From assembly GCF_021083305.1 (NCBI RefSeq), contig NZ_JAJFAY010000004.1, forward strand, positions 1 to 64,000: DNA of 64,000 nt, read 5' to 3'. The notes beneath the pieces were generated by a model. The model searched no databases. It was not told where the DNA came from and saw only the letters and a list, made by a program, of their open reading frames with translations. Source of the DNA: Haladaptatus sp. DYF46 (lineage in GTDB: Archaea; Halobacteriota; Halobacteria; Halobacteriales; Haladaptataceae). Every line of letters starts with the position of its first letter. Position 1 is the first letter of the stretch. Positions 34,004-43,349 of this stretch are shown piece by piece. The position numbers and the translations under genes are program-made.

Positions 34004-34435
34004 TTATGCGCGAAGTCGTCGGGCGCCACTCCCAAGTACAAACCCGAGCCCAGCGGCGAGCCCAATAGCAATTGCCATGAATGGGAGTGTTGTGTGGAAG
34101 AGAGTAGTATAGTTCAGTTGAGATAGTGGCGACGTATACAACATACTCCCAAGAACAACGCCAAAGAGTGGACTCGCAGCGAGAGCAATGCTAATGAGTA
34201 GGCCGTCGTTCAGATACGCGTTGAGCGCTGCAGGAATGAGCATGAGCGCAAATAGAATTACTAAATCGACGCCAAATCCAACAGGAATTCCATACGACGC
34301 GAGCTCGCCAGCTATGGCCGGTACATGAAGGGCGAAAAGGCAGAGAAAAAGGACGGCTGCGAAGACGAGAAACCAGAGTGATCGATAGGATGATCGGCCG
34401 AACCAGAGCGGCAGTCGACGCTGCTGGGATGTCAT
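34004..34435 (-). CDS. Four-segment membrane protein of unknown function
   Basis: A 143-residue protein: basic N-terminus (MTSQQRRLPLWFGRSSYRS), then hydrophobic segments at LWFLVFAAVLFLCLFALHV, FGVDLVILFALMLIPAAL, LLISIALAASPLFGVVLG and MAIAIGLAAGLGFVLG, ending in a short basic tail (SGARRLRA). It is divergent from the gene at 34535. It is not recognised. Confidence 0.6.
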   Translation of the reverse strand: MTSQQRRLPLWFGRSSYRSLWFLVFAAVLFLCLFALHVPAIAGELASYGIPVGFGVDLVILFALMLIPAALNAYLNDGLLISIALAASPLFGVVLGSMLYTSPLSQLNYTTLFHTTLPFMAIAIGLAAGLGFVLGSGARRLRA

Positions 34436-34534
34436 AACCGAGTAGTCGGAAGTGTGGAAGTAATTCGTTTGGATAATTCAAAATCGATTTTGAGTTTAAC
34501 TAACCTTCATCTATTTTCTTGGTTGAGATACGGT

Positions 34535-34954
34535 ATGGAGAACAAGAAGAACAAACCTCCTACTACAATATCCAATCCAAAGAAATTCATTCAAACGGTC
34601 TGTATCGCACTCGGGTTGTTTGTGTGTTCAGCTGGCCTTTTATCTGCAATTAAACGCTTTGATCTCCCCGTATTTCGATTTTTACGATTAGAGTATTTTG
34701 CGCTCGGGCTTCTCATCGGGAGTGCAGTACTTGCTGTTCGTGATCAGCATCTTCATCGTGTCTGGTTATTCGTCTTTGCATTCGGCGCAGGATTTGGAAT
34801 CCACCTTGTTGGAATAGGCATTACCGGCGAAACGCCAGGTCTTCCATTCCGAATTCTGTGGGCTGGTATCGTTGGCCTTGTTACTGCCGCTATTTTTGGG
34901 ACAATTGGTGGGGCAATTGGTCTCTGTCTTCGTCGGATATTCGCTAATTCATGA
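34535..34954 (+). CDS. Membrane protein of unknown function
   Basis: A 139-residue protein with a Lys-rich start (MENKKNKPPTTISNPKKF) and four hydrophobic segments, the last Gly-rich (LVTAAIFGTIGGAIGLCL). ATG 34535 is preferred to the GTG at 34454 because the extra residues are not membrane-like and would overlap the divergent promoter. No family is recognised; size and topology match its divergent neighbour. Confidence 0.55.
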   Translation: MENKKNKPPTTISNPKKFIQTVCIALGLFVCSAGLLSAIKRFDLPVFRFLRLEYFALGLLIGSAVLAVRDQHLHRVWLFVFAFGAGFGIHLVGIGITGETPGLPFRILWAGIVGLVTAAIFGTIGGAIGLCLRRIFANS

Positions 34955-35189
34955 CTATGAGAGGGGAGATAGGCAGCTACGATAGTAAAATAAGCCATCA
35001 TCGTGAATCGCTGTAAATTATCACCAGCCAGAGCGAGAGTGAATGCCCAAAGTTAGTATAGTATACTAACTCCATTAGTGCCTGTACCAGCAAAAACAGA
35101 TGAATAAGTGAATAAGAGAGGGTCGACTGGGTCGCATCGAACGCCGAGAAACGGAAGTCACTCGTGAGCCGAATCGCAGCGCACGAGGT

Positions 35190-37460
35190 CTATCCACGGT
35201 GGCCACCAACGGTCGTGACCGTCAGCAGGCCCAGTCCGAGGACGTAGGCTACGGTGGTCGGGACGGCGACGAGGAACATCGTGTAAAGGCTATCGGGCGT
35301 CAGCAGCCCGCCGAGCGCAAACGTTCCAATGACGACCACCCGCCAGTGTTCACGGAAGGTGTCATAGGAGACGATACCGCCCTCATTGAACAGAACCATC
35401 GTCACAATGACGTCCGCGAGCAGGCCGATACCGATGGTCGTGGCGAACACGAGCCAGAAGAAGCTCTTGACTCGGTAGTAGATAACCATGTTCGCCTGCT
35501 GAGCATCCCAGACGAGCCATGAGATGATACGTGGTGCTACCTGTGTATAGCCGACGTAGCTCCCGGCGAACAGTCCAGCGAACAGCGCGAAGCCCCACAC
35601 GAAGAATACATTGCGGTTCCCACGGGCGATGCCCCGCTCTTTCATCGCAGGCCACGCGAAGTACAGTAGCACAGGAACCGCTGCGACCGCACCGAGGAGC
35701 GTTGAGACCTTCACCTCGAAGATAAGCGCCTCGACCGGGTGGAGCGTGACGATGTTCAACAACTGGGCCGGGTCACCCTGCACAACGCCCTCGGGAACAC
35801 GCCGTGTGAAGTCCTTGTTGATAGCCTCCATCCCTCCCTTGTAGAGGACGAGGAACGACCCCGCGAGGACGAGCATGAAGATGCCGACAACCCAGAAAAT
35901 CTTCGTCGTGATCGACTGGAAGATGAAGGCGATATCGTAGTAGTAGCCGCCAATGTCATCCTCAGTTGTCTCGTCCTCCGAGAACGCATTCATCATGCCC
36001 GCGGCCGTACTCTGGACGACGTTGCCGTCGCCATCGGCGCTACTGCCCTGCTGGCGAGCCACGTCCTCGGCGAGCGGTGCATCGCCCTCACTCTCGATGC
36101 TCCCCGTTGACTGTGTATCCTGCGCTGCCTCGTCCGCTTCCGCTGCTTCCTGATTGCTGTCGTCGTAGCGGTCGAGGATGGCTTGGGCTTTCTCGGGGTT
36201 GTCGTTCGACATCGCGGTCCGAGCGTGGTCGAGCGACTCGTCGCCGCTCATCGCCTCGAATATCTCCGGGGGTGCCGCGCGTACATCAGCCGCGTCGAGT
36301 TCGTCGACGTCGATGGCGGGCGGAGCACCGCCCGACGAGGTCATGTCCGCGTCTGCTTCGAGTGAGGCGAACAGGTAGTACAGCACCGCCAGCAGGAATG
36401 CGCCCGCCGCGACGACTACCGCCTCGACGATGAGAGCCTGTTCACGAGGGAGACCGAACAAGTTCTCGACGCTCGGAACAACGGGGACGTGGTACTTCGT
36501 CGGCAGGGTGTCGTTGAGCGTCGGAATCAGTTCTCGATTCAGGTAAACGCCCGCCCCCTGCGAGATAAGTAGGTACGTGCCAACGCCGCCGATGAAGACG
36601 ATACCGAGGATGGTATTCCACTTCTGCTGAACCGTCCCGCCGAGGCTCACCTCCTCACTTCCGCGCTTGATGGTAACGACGATTTTCGTCAGATAGAGGC
36701 TGAGCGCGTAGAGGACGAGCAGCGGGGCTGCCCACATGATTTGGGTGAATGGGTCCGGTGGTGAGAAGAACGCGCCGAAGGTAAAGATCCCGAGGACGGC
36801 GTACTTCCACTTGTCGCGAAACGTTTCGTAGGGAACGATGCCGGTATAGCCCAGCGCACTCATGACGAGCGGCATTTCGGCAGCCAGCCCGAACGAGAAC
36901 GAGAGGACGAGTACGAACTGTGTCCACGAAACGATACCGTATTTCGGGCTGAATCCGGCATTGACGGCGTTCTTCGCCAAGAAATTGAACATCAGCGGGA
37001 AGAACAAGGAGTAGCCGTACGCGAGTCCAGCAGCAAAGAGACCCGCTCCGAGCAGGACGACGACACCACCCTTCCAGTAGGAAACGGAGGCATCGGGATA
37101 CCACCCCTGTCGCCGGATCGCGCCACGAGCGAAAAAGAGCAACACGGGAATCGCGAGAATGACGCCTGCGACCGTCCCTATTTTCGCTTTCAAGAGAATG
37201 ACGTCGAACGGCGTCACCGCAACGATATCGACGTGTCGCATCACCGACTTCGGCATTTCCTGCGTCATGACTCGGCGGAGGAACGGCCATGCGACCGTAT
37301 CCATCGCGTAGAACGTGCCGATGAATCCGGCGACGAAGACGAGAAACACTTTTTGGAGATGTGTCTGTGCTGCCGAGAGCATCGAGCCGAGTGTTTCGCG
37401 ACCGCTCGCGACTGTCTGTGCGGTGTCTTCATCGATGATACCGCTCCCCGAATTGGACAT
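35190..37460 (-). CDS. tatC: Tandem twin-arginine translocase subunit TatC (haloarchaeal fused form)
   Basis: A 756-residue protein made of two TatC units joined by an acidic linker. Unit 1 (about 20-280) has FVAGFIGTFYAMDTVAWPFL, VVTPFDVILLKAKIGTV and the conserved GYTGIVPYETFRDKWKYAVLGIFTFGAFFSPPDPF pattern. The linker (about 370-480) is rich in Asp, Glu, Ala. Unit 2 repeats the pattern with LHPVEALIFEVKVSTLLGAV and GIVSYDTFREHWRVVVIGTF then LLTPDSLYT. TatC recognises RR signal peptides. Haloarchaea export most proteins this way, including the halocyanins nearby. No tatA or single-unit tatC is adjacent. Confidence 0.92.
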   Translation of the reverse strand: MSNSGSGIIDEDTAQTVASGRETLGSMLSAAQTHLQKVFLVFVAGFIGTFYAMDTVAWPFLRRVMTQEMPKSVMRHVDIVAVTPFDVILLKAKIGTVAGVILAIPVLLFFARGAIRRQGWYPDASVSYWKGGVVVLLGAGLFAAGLAYGYSLFFPLMFNFLAKNAVNAGFSPKYGIVSWTQFVLVLSFSFGLAAEMPLVMSALGYTGIVPYETFRDKWKYAVLGIFTFGAFFSPPDPFTQIMWAAPLLVLYALSLYLTKIVVTIKRGSEEVSLGGTVQQKWNTILGIVFIGGVGTYLLISQGAGVYLNRELIPTLNDTLPTKYHVPVVPSVENLFGLPREQALIVEAVVVAAGAFLLAVLYYLFASLEADADMTSSGGAPPAIDVDELDAADVRAAPPEIFEAMSGDESLDHARTAMSNDNPEKAQAILDRYDDSNQEAAEADEAAQDTQSTGSIESEGDAPLAEDVARQQGSSADGDGNVVQSTAAGMMNAFSEDETTEDDIGGYYYDIAFIFQSITTKIFWVVGIFMLVLAGSFLVLYKGGMEAINKDFTRRVPEGVVQGDPAQLLNIVTLHPVEALIFEVKVSTLLGAVAAVPVLLYFAWPAMKERGIARGNRNVFFVWGFALFAGLFAGSYVGYTQVAPRIISWLVWDAQQANMVIYYRVKSFFWLVFATTIGIGLLADVIVTMVLFNEGGIVSYDTFREHWRVVVIGTFALGGLLTPDSLYTMFLVAVPTTVAYVLGLGLLTVTTVGGHRG

Positions 37461-37884
37461 TCTTTCGGGAGGATACCAGGGTGTCAGTTATCAATTTTCT
37501 CGTCACCCAACATGATGAGAGCCTATAAGAACGGATACACTGGCCCGAGTGAAAGACCAACAAATTGGAATGGATGCTGAAAGCATCAGGAGGCGTCAGT
37601 CGTCGTCAGTATCGAGGAACCTCGTGAGCCACTTGCCAGACAACAATGGATCAAGGTCCGGAACATCAATGAACGCCGCCATATGGCCGATCTCGTGGCC
37701 GCATGGATGAATTGTGATTGCTGTCGGACCACAAATCACCGTCCGGCCATAGTCTGACCACACTTTGACACCGGTCCGGCGTCATTCGGTGTCTCCCTCA
37801 GGCGGAGAGACTTACTGCAGTCCTCCCGCACAAGCATGAGAGAAATCTGTCCCTATTTTTCAGTGGACCACAAAGCATAGACGA
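37461..37884. other. Intergenic stretch without a supportable gene
   Basis: The first bases are the upstream region of tatC. From about 37590 to 37760 one minus-strand reading looks weakly protein-like (metalloprotein-like HEIG on the opposite strand), but it is short and broken. Confidence 0.35.
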
Positions 37885-38304
37885 CTATTCAGTCACCACG
37901 ATAGTACCAGTCATTCCACCGACTTCATGCGGGACACAAAAGTATGAATACGTCCCAGGAACCTCAAAAGTATGTTTAAACGTGGTTTTGGGATCAATTG
38001 TACCGCGACCTTTCTGCCAGGCATCGCGGGCAGCCTGTTCTGAATTGAATCCACCAGACGCGAAGTATTCGGCAGCTTCTGGAATGTTAGTTTCGTATGC
38101 CGTAACACTATGTCTGCGTATGTCGTCGTTTGCCCAAGTAACTGTATCTCCCTTTTTTACTTCAAGCTCATTTGGATTGAACGTCTCAGATCCCATGACA
38201 ATATCACCGTTTAATCTCTCTGACCCAAACAAGGCACTTGAACATCCTGCGATACTGATGGATGTGGCACCAGTGACCCCAGCTAAGAATGCCCGTCGCT
38301 TCAT
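37885..38304 (-). CDS. Halocyanin (plastocyanin-like copper protein), lipoprotein
   Basis: A 139-residue exported protein from ATG 38304: MKRRAFLAGVTGATSISIAGC gives a Tat-type RR signal and lipobox IAGC. The copper domain follows, with VKKGDTVTWANDDIRRHSVT (first His) and YSYFCVPHEVGGMTG, carrying Cys, His and Met ligands, so the type 1 copper site is complete. An insert (EYFASGGFNSEQAARDAWQKG) before the last strands is typical of this subgroup. It is a surface electron carrier and the only one of four halocyanin loci here with neither a lost site nor a break. A longer start at 38394 would bury the signal. Confidence 0.88.
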   Translation of the reverse strand: MKRRAFLAGVTGATSISIAGCSSALFGSERLNGDIVMGSETFNPNELEVKKGDTVTWANDDIRRHSVTAYETNIPEAAEYFASGGFNSEQAARDAWQKGRGTIDPKTTFKHTFEVPGTYSYFCVPHEVGGMTGTIVVTE

Positions 38305-39032
38305 ACTTTGATTTTGAGGCACTATCACGAAATACCTCGCATTGGTTCCTACTAAGTTGGGATAACGAGAACCTTTATCCTTCATCTCCTTCATTTGAGA
38401 GCGTCGAGTGGACTACCCTCCTTGAGGACAAGTTTGAGATTCATCTGTGAGGTCAGCAACCCACAATTGTCATCAGCCACCTCAAAATGAGACTGTCCCC
38501 AAATTTCTACTTAGTCAGTGATCGCTAGTCTTCTCGACACGGAGCGCCCACCGCAGTCGCCACCACCGTACTTCTCGGGGTGTTTGACCACGTCGAGCGC
38601 AGATAGCGTACAAACCGTTCGTTACAATTCACTTAGGTCACCCACCAGTTCAGGGTGGGAAAGCGTTGCGCATAGATTGATGTGGGGGTCCCGGGGGTGG
38701 GTTACTTCCGCTTATGGAAATAACCGGAAGTAGCTCAGACACCACTGCTTCCAGTGTAGAACACCGGATGAAAGGCTGTAATCACCAAATTCGAGCGTTT
38801 CGAAGACGATATATTGCATGGCGCTATATCAAAATTGAGCGCGGCAAGTTGAGACTAGAGTAGATACAGAGGTTCCAGAATGCACGATTTGGAGCAAACC
38901 GCCCACTGCAAGCACTTCAAACTGGAACTCAGACATCGATTCTGATTACTATTCTAACTCTTCCCCGAATTAGCGACCAGTCGGATCAGCGCTGCCGCTG
39001 ATTACCTGGCGTTCACCGGCTCCAAATCTGTT
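38305..39032. other. Intergenic region with hairpins and IS-flank sequence
   Basis: No intact gene. Two stem-loops lie at 38641-38659 and 38703-38732. From about 38880 to 39032 the sequence matches the flank of the other two eroded IS copies (AGAATGCACGATTT, CCAG/AGCGCTGCC). Confidence 0.5.
38641..38732. repeat. Pair of stem-loops
   Basis: CCCACC-AGTTCAG-GGTGGG (38641-38659) and TACTTCCG, 14-nt loop, CGGAAGTA (38703-38732) lie within 92 bp, separated by a G-rich run. They may be ends of a lost IS200/IS605-type element or a structured RNA. No transposase fragment is seen beside them. Confidence 0.4.
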
Positions 39033-39203
39033 CTAGCCGATTCCTGTTTGCTTCAACAGTGTAAGGACCATGTTTGCGGTCACAACTGGTGACCGCTTGT
39101 ACTTGCCAGTCAAGTTGACTTGGACCAGTAAATCGACCGCTCGCCAAATCGAGTAGAGTAGACAGGCAAACGCGAAGGAGAAGAACCGCAGTACAATATT
39201 GCC
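39033..39203 (-). mobile_element. Eroded IS copy A: transposase C-terminus
   Basis: About 56 codons read IVLRFFSFAFACLLYSIW, RAVDLLVQVNLTGKY and SPVVTANMVLTLLKQTGIG, then stop. The same end is found at 40308 and 43727. The part upstream of IVLRFF is replaced by the promoter region of the HAD gene. Confidence 0.7.
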
Positions 39204-39244
39204 TTGACCTGACTCATTTATAACGAGAGAATCCAATTTCCAAC

Positions 39245-39943
39245 ATGGGGATAGATTCATCCCGAATTGAATCGGTGGTCGTTGATTCGTACAGCACCCT
39301 TGTTGATGTTGAGTCGTCACGAAAGGCACTTGAAGCCCATACCCCGGAGGCCACAGCACTTGCCCGGGTGTGGCAACTTCGCACGCGAGAATATGCGATG
39401 GTTGGAAACGAAACCAATGTTTATCGGCCAGCAGTAGATCGACACCGGCTCGCACTCAAATATGCCCTCGATGTCTTCGATGTGAACCTGACGGACGATG
39501 AGATCGAAGAGGTTCTCTCGGTGTATCATGAATTGGACGTCTTTGAGGATGTTCGAGAAGGGCTTGAGACCATCCGCGATACTGGGTACAACATCTATAT
39601 TCTCTCCAATGGTGATCCAGCACTGCTCGATTCTTTGGTCGACCATACCAACCTTGCGGACGTCATCACTGGTGTGATTAGCGCCGATGACATCCATCTG
39701 TATAAGCCGACACGGGAGTTATACGAACACACAGCCGAACGCATTGGCGTGCCCCTCGGAAACCTCGTTCACGTAACCGCAAGTTGGAGTGATGTGAATG
39801 GGGCGCTGAACGCCGGGATGCAAGGCGTCTGGCTCAATCGAAAAGGCCGAGCGTGGGAACCCTACGGGAGAGAACCTGATTTGATTATCGAGAGCTTTCA
39901 CGAATTGGCAGAGTCGCTGACGACGGAGAATACAGAGGTGTGA
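39245..39943 (+). CDS. HAD-superfamily hydrolase, haloacid dehalogenase type II-like
   Basis: A 232-residue protein. The nucleophile is Asp14 in VVVDSYSTLVDVE, where the usual motif is DxYGT, so Ser replaces the Gly. Further features are ARVWQLRTREYAM (matching the dehalogenase cap), LSNGDPALLDSL (motif II), the conserved Lys in HLYKPTRELY, and TASWSDVNGALNAGM (motif with Asp). Family members remove halide from L-2-haloacids through an aspartyl ester. Substrate is uncertain. Its start lies 42 nt from the remnant of IS copy A, so its promoter may be IS-derived. Confidence 0.8.
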   Translation: MGIDSSRIESVVVDSYSTLVDVESSRKALEAHTPEATALARVWQLRTREYAMVGNETNVYRPAVDRHRLALKYALDVFDVNLTDDEIEEVLSVYHELDVFEDVREGLETIRDTGYNIYILSNGDPALLDSLVDHTNLADVITGVISADDIHLYKPTRELYEHTAERIGVPLGNLVHVTASWSDVNGALNAGMQGVWLNRKGRAWEPYGREPDLIIESFHELAESLTTENTEV

Positions 39944-40307
39944 TCCATAGATAAGTACTCAGCATATTTGGATACATTTTATTTTCGGCGACTAGTTGTT
40001 CTGTTTTCATTTTCTCTGTATCGGCTTTCTAGTGAGGGATTGTTGAAACGAAGTGACAAGATATGGGCTACTGCCATATGCATTGGGCGATGCAGTCTCA
40101 ACTTCTGTCGTCCGTTGGAAGTTGTGACTACAGCGGCAACAGCGTACCCAGGATGCACGATTTCGGCGGATTTATCGCTCTACAACCATTCCAAATCGGA
40201 ATCTAAGAGTCAACTCTTGTTAGTATTCTGGAATTCTCTCAATTTGCGGGCTGTTTGAGCCAAAGCTGTTGCTCATCCACGGGCGTTCACTGTGCTATTC
40301 GGCGGCT
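39944..40307. other. Flank of IS copy B; no gene
   Basis: The segment shares CAGGATGCACGATTTCGGCGG-type blocks and GCAGTCTCAACTTCTGT with the flanks of copies A and C. No supportable coding frame is present. Confidence 0.5.
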
Positions 40308-40740
40308 TTAGCCGATTCCTGTTTGCTTCAACAGGGTCAGAACCGTGTTTGCCGTCACAATCGGTGAGTGCTCGTACTCATCCGTCAATTCAACCTGCAC
40401 AAGGAGATCAACTGCACGCCAAATCGAATACAGCAGGCTTGCAAACGCGAAGGAGAAGAACCGCAACACGAAGTTCTTCGATGTAGTTGTTGCCATGAAC
40501 CGTTTGATGCTCTTGTAGCCACTTTCAATCTCCCAGTGATATGAATACTCGCGCAATAGACTGGGGTCGCCATTCGTCATGAACACTGAATACTGGCGAT
40601 AATCGGTACGCTTGGAGTTGTCCCGACGTCGGTACACCAGCGTCGTTTCGTGCCGCTCATCGTCATCCAACGGAAGCCTACAAACCACCATGGTCTTTCA
40701 TCTAGCTGAGGATACCCCTTGAGTTCCATGATAAGTAACT
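40308..40740 (-). mobile_element. Eroded IS copy B: longest transposase remnant (IS4-superfamily-like)
   Basis: The open part (40308-40691) gives 127 residues. YSYHWEIESGYKSIK follows the IS4-family spacing Y-2x-R-3x-E-6x-K, with His in place of Arg, and then FVLRFFSFAFASLLYSIW and SPIVTANTVLTLLKQTGIG as in copies A and C. Upstream, across a frameshift, LLIMELKGYPQLDERPWWF looks like more of the protein. The catalytic N-terminal aspartates are absent, so it is inactive. Confidence 0.75.
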
Positions 40741-41146
40741 GCCGGAGACGAATACAGTTCCATGCCAAGAGGACTCTCGGGCAGTTATTGATTGGCCAGA
40801 ACCACCATAGATAACTAACACTTTCCCGTTGGGATGCGCCAGGCTGTGCCGTTTACGGTTAAAACAGGGACAATAAAGACTCACTGACTGCGCCGTCGGT
40901 GAATCTCGCTCACGTCCGTCCGGATCCCATTGACGGCATCTCTCTATCCAGCCCTCGGAGCAGATGACGAGAACTAGTTGTTCAATTATTGATATCACAC
41001 TAGAAACTTACTTTAGCCGGTACGAGAATTTCGATCCGAATGCGAGATTCTCTGTGTCTGAGAATTGTCAGTTCACGGGGGAGTTCAAGCCCAAACCTGA
41101 GGTACTTGGTTTGAATTAACAATGGAAAAGCAATTTTTACTTTCAC
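40741..41146. other. Intergenic stretch without a supportable gene
   Basis: It may include decayed IS sequence near 40741-40770, but no coherent frame is seen beyond that. Confidence 0.4.
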
Positions 41147-41590
41147 TTACTGGTTCGACTCACTGTCAGTAGGGAGCATAGTTGTCTCCTCTTCTGATGA
41201 TTCGCTCTGTGAATCACTCAGTAACGAGATACCGAGTCCAACGAGTATTATCCCGCCGGCCAGATGGAAAACTCCAGTCCCAGTTGCAGGTGTCATACGA
41301 TCTTCTCGAATATAGGGAATTATGTGACCTAAGAAAACACCTGAGATAAAAGTCGTTCCAAATAGAATTGCGAACACTGCTCGAACTCGTTTTGGCATGA
41401 GTTGAGAAACGATAAGGACGATTGGAAACAAAGGTAGAGCTAGTATTCGAGTCGGATTTCCTGATTCTATGAGTTCATCTATCTGATGGATCATGGAACT
41501 TCCAAAACCGAGCGCCCAGTAGCGCCCTTCGTTGGTATTTAATGTCGATACTAATGCACCTCTGTCTTCTTCTAGATTTTTGATTGTCAT
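41147..41590 (-). CDS. Membrane protein of unknown function
   Basis: A 147-residue protein from ATG at 41590: polar start (MTIKNLEEDRGALVSTLNTN), then segments at ILALPLFPIVLIVSQL, VRAVFAILFGTTFISGVFLG and GVFHLAGGIILVGLGISLL, with an acidic Ser/Glu tail. An upstream start at 41638 is possible but adds only charged residues. No family recognised. Confidence 0.55.
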   Translation of the reverse strand: MTIKNLEEDRGALVSTLNTNEGRYWALGFGSSMIHQIDELIESGNPTRILALPLFPIVLIVSQLMPKRVRAVFAILFGTTFISGVFLGHIIPYIREDRMTPATGTGVFHLAGGIILVGLGISLLSDSQSESSEEETTMLPTDSESNQ

Positions 41591-41737
41591 TTTCTCCTCT
41601 GATTTTTTGGCCCCGATTTGTTCTCGAAGGACCCGCACGGCCCGTTCAACTCTGCCTGCCTCTTACATCTCTGCTCGAACCTCAGTAACGCGGTACTCAG
41701 TAGTCGGGGGCATCAACGGTACACCATATTTACTGCG

Positions 41738-42679
41738 TCAATTCTCAATTCCTCCGCTCGGTTTGAGGATGATTTTTCCGCGAGCATGCCCTCCCTCGCT
41801 CAGTTCGTGTGCAACCCGTGCTTCGACCAGTGGGAACACCGTATCGACCGTCGGCACGACAGTACCAGCTTCCAAGAGTTCGCTGATCTCGTTGAGCCAC
41901 TCCGGATCGCCTGTGTCGGACTGAATCACGCGGACGCCGTGCGCATCAGCTGCTTCCTCCTGTTCCGACGTGACGTTCAGCGGGAGATTGTCGATGACCC
42001 CGCCTTCCTTGGTGATTTCGATCGAACGAGTGAAGGTATCACCTCCGATAGCATCGATCACCACATCAACCGGTTCGACGGTATCCTCGAAACGCTCCTC
42101 GCGGTAGTTGACGAACTCGTCCACACCCAGATCGCGGAGGTACTCCTCGTTCGACCCGGAAGCGGTGCCGATGACGTGGGCGCCCTGGTGCTTTGCGAAC
42201 TGGACGGCGAAGTGACCCACACCGCCCGCCGCGGCGTGAACCAGCACGCGCTGGCCGGCTTCGAGGTCGGTCAATTTGAGCGACCGCCACGCGGTGAGTC
42301 CCGCCATCGGAATCCCGGCAGCCTCCTCGAACGAGAGCGAGTCGGGTTTTCGGCTGATATTCGTCGGCGAAACCGTGACCGCCTCCGCGTACGCGCCGCC
42401 CTCGCCAGGAAACGGGAGAAACCCGTAAACCTCGTCGTCCGGCTCGAATTCAGTGACGGCGCTTCCGACTTCGTCGACGACGCCAGCGATGTCCCACCCG
42501 GGAATCCACGGGAGCTCGATGGGGAATGGTGCTCCTTGGCGAATCTTACAATCGGCGGGGTTTACACCGACCGCGTGAATCCGAACACGCACTTCATCGT
42601 CGGCTGGTTCGGGCGTCTCTATTTCCTCGTACTGAAGGTTCGATACATCACCGAACTCATGAATACGTATTGCGTTCAT
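41738..42679 (-). CDS. NADP-dependent oxidoreductase of the quinone-oxidoreductase (MDR) type
   Basis: A 313-residue zinc-free medium-chain reductase. The GroES-like N-terminal domain starts MNAIRIHEFGDVSNLQYEEI, with VGVNPADCKIRQGAPFP and GWDIAGVVDEVG. The Rossmann domain has the nucleotide loop VLVHAAAGGVGHFAVQFAKH, then VIGTAS, suited to NADPH. It reduces quinones or activated double bonds in the cytoplasm. The ATG at 42679 matches the family's usual start; a 69-residue upstream extension is not conserved in character. The gene is clearly richer in G+C than its surroundings and may be a separate acquisition. A long frame on the opposite strand is a shadow. Confidence 0.88.
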   Translation of the reverse strand: MNAIRIHEFGDVSNLQYEEIETPEPADDEVRVRIHAVGVNPADCKIRQGAPFPIELPWIPGWDIAGVVDEVGSAVTEFEPDDEVYGFLPFPGEGGAYAEAVTVSPTNISRKPDSLSFEEAAGIPMAGLTAWRSLKLTDLEAGQRVLVHAAAGGVGHFAVQFAKHQGAHVIGTASGSNEEYLRDLGVDEFVNYREERFEDTVEPVDVVIDAIGGDTFTRSIEITKEGGVIDNLPLNVTSEQEEAADAHGVRVIQSDTGDPEWLNEISELLEAGTVVPTVDTVFPLVEARVAHELSEGGHARGKIILKPSGGIEN

Positions 42680-42968
42680 ATATGGCCACACTGGATTTTG
42701 TAAGAGTGAGTCATTTTTCGGCGATTGGATAGCTGATTCACCGGAAAAGATTGTAGCCGCCATCGATTGAGCATCGTTGCGACCCACCGCGGTGTGCGAG
42801 TTTTCCATCCACCGTCGAATTCGTCGTATCGCAGTCTTACCACACTGAATGCTACGTTTCGTATTCGAATGAACCGACCGCCCCAAAAATGGGGCAGTAT
42901 TTAACCAGCTGCCTCCTCAACGGTAGTACAGTGGGACAACCGAGTCAGACGCAAGAGCACGATACACC

Positions 42969-43349
42969 ATGAGATCGATTACGTTCGTCGTGGCACGGGC
43001 TGACGGATTTTACCCAACTGTTCGCGAAATGGGCGCTACCGCTCGGAAATCGGTCCTTCACATCAACGTGCTTGATGATGGAACGATGGTCATGTTAGCT
43101 CGTGTCTATGGCGACCCCAACCGTATTCGTCAGTTGATCAAGCAAAACTCAAACGCAATCGATCACAGCGTTTCGGACGCGGGAGACGGTACCGGACTCA
43201 TGTACGTTCACAGTCGGCTTCCCGGTCCGATCCGCGGAATTCTCCGACCACTCGATGAACACGAGGTGTTTTTCGAATCCATCGAATACCTTCCTGAGGA
43301 TGAAATCCGGGTAACCATGATCGGCGAGACCAACGAAGTTTTTCACTGA
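42969..43349 (+). pseudogene. N-terminal part of a bacterio-opsin-activator-like (HTH-10) regulator
   Basis: The 126 residues match the N-terminal sensor half of haloarchaeal HTH-10 regulators: MRSITFVVARADGFYPTV, SVLHINVLDDGTMVMLARVYGDP, AGDGTGLMYVHSRLPGPI, then FFESIEYLPEDEIRVTMIGE. Full proteins continue for about 80-100 residues to a DNA-binding HTH. Here the frame stops after NEVFH, so the DNA-binding domain is missing. It is either a truncated gene or a free sensor domain. It follows the MDR gene divergently. Confidence 0.6.

Noticed and set aside
41618..42703. A 361-codon open frame on the plus strand
   Set aside because: It lies antisense to the quinone-oxidoreductase-type gene, whose motifs are clear on the minus strand.
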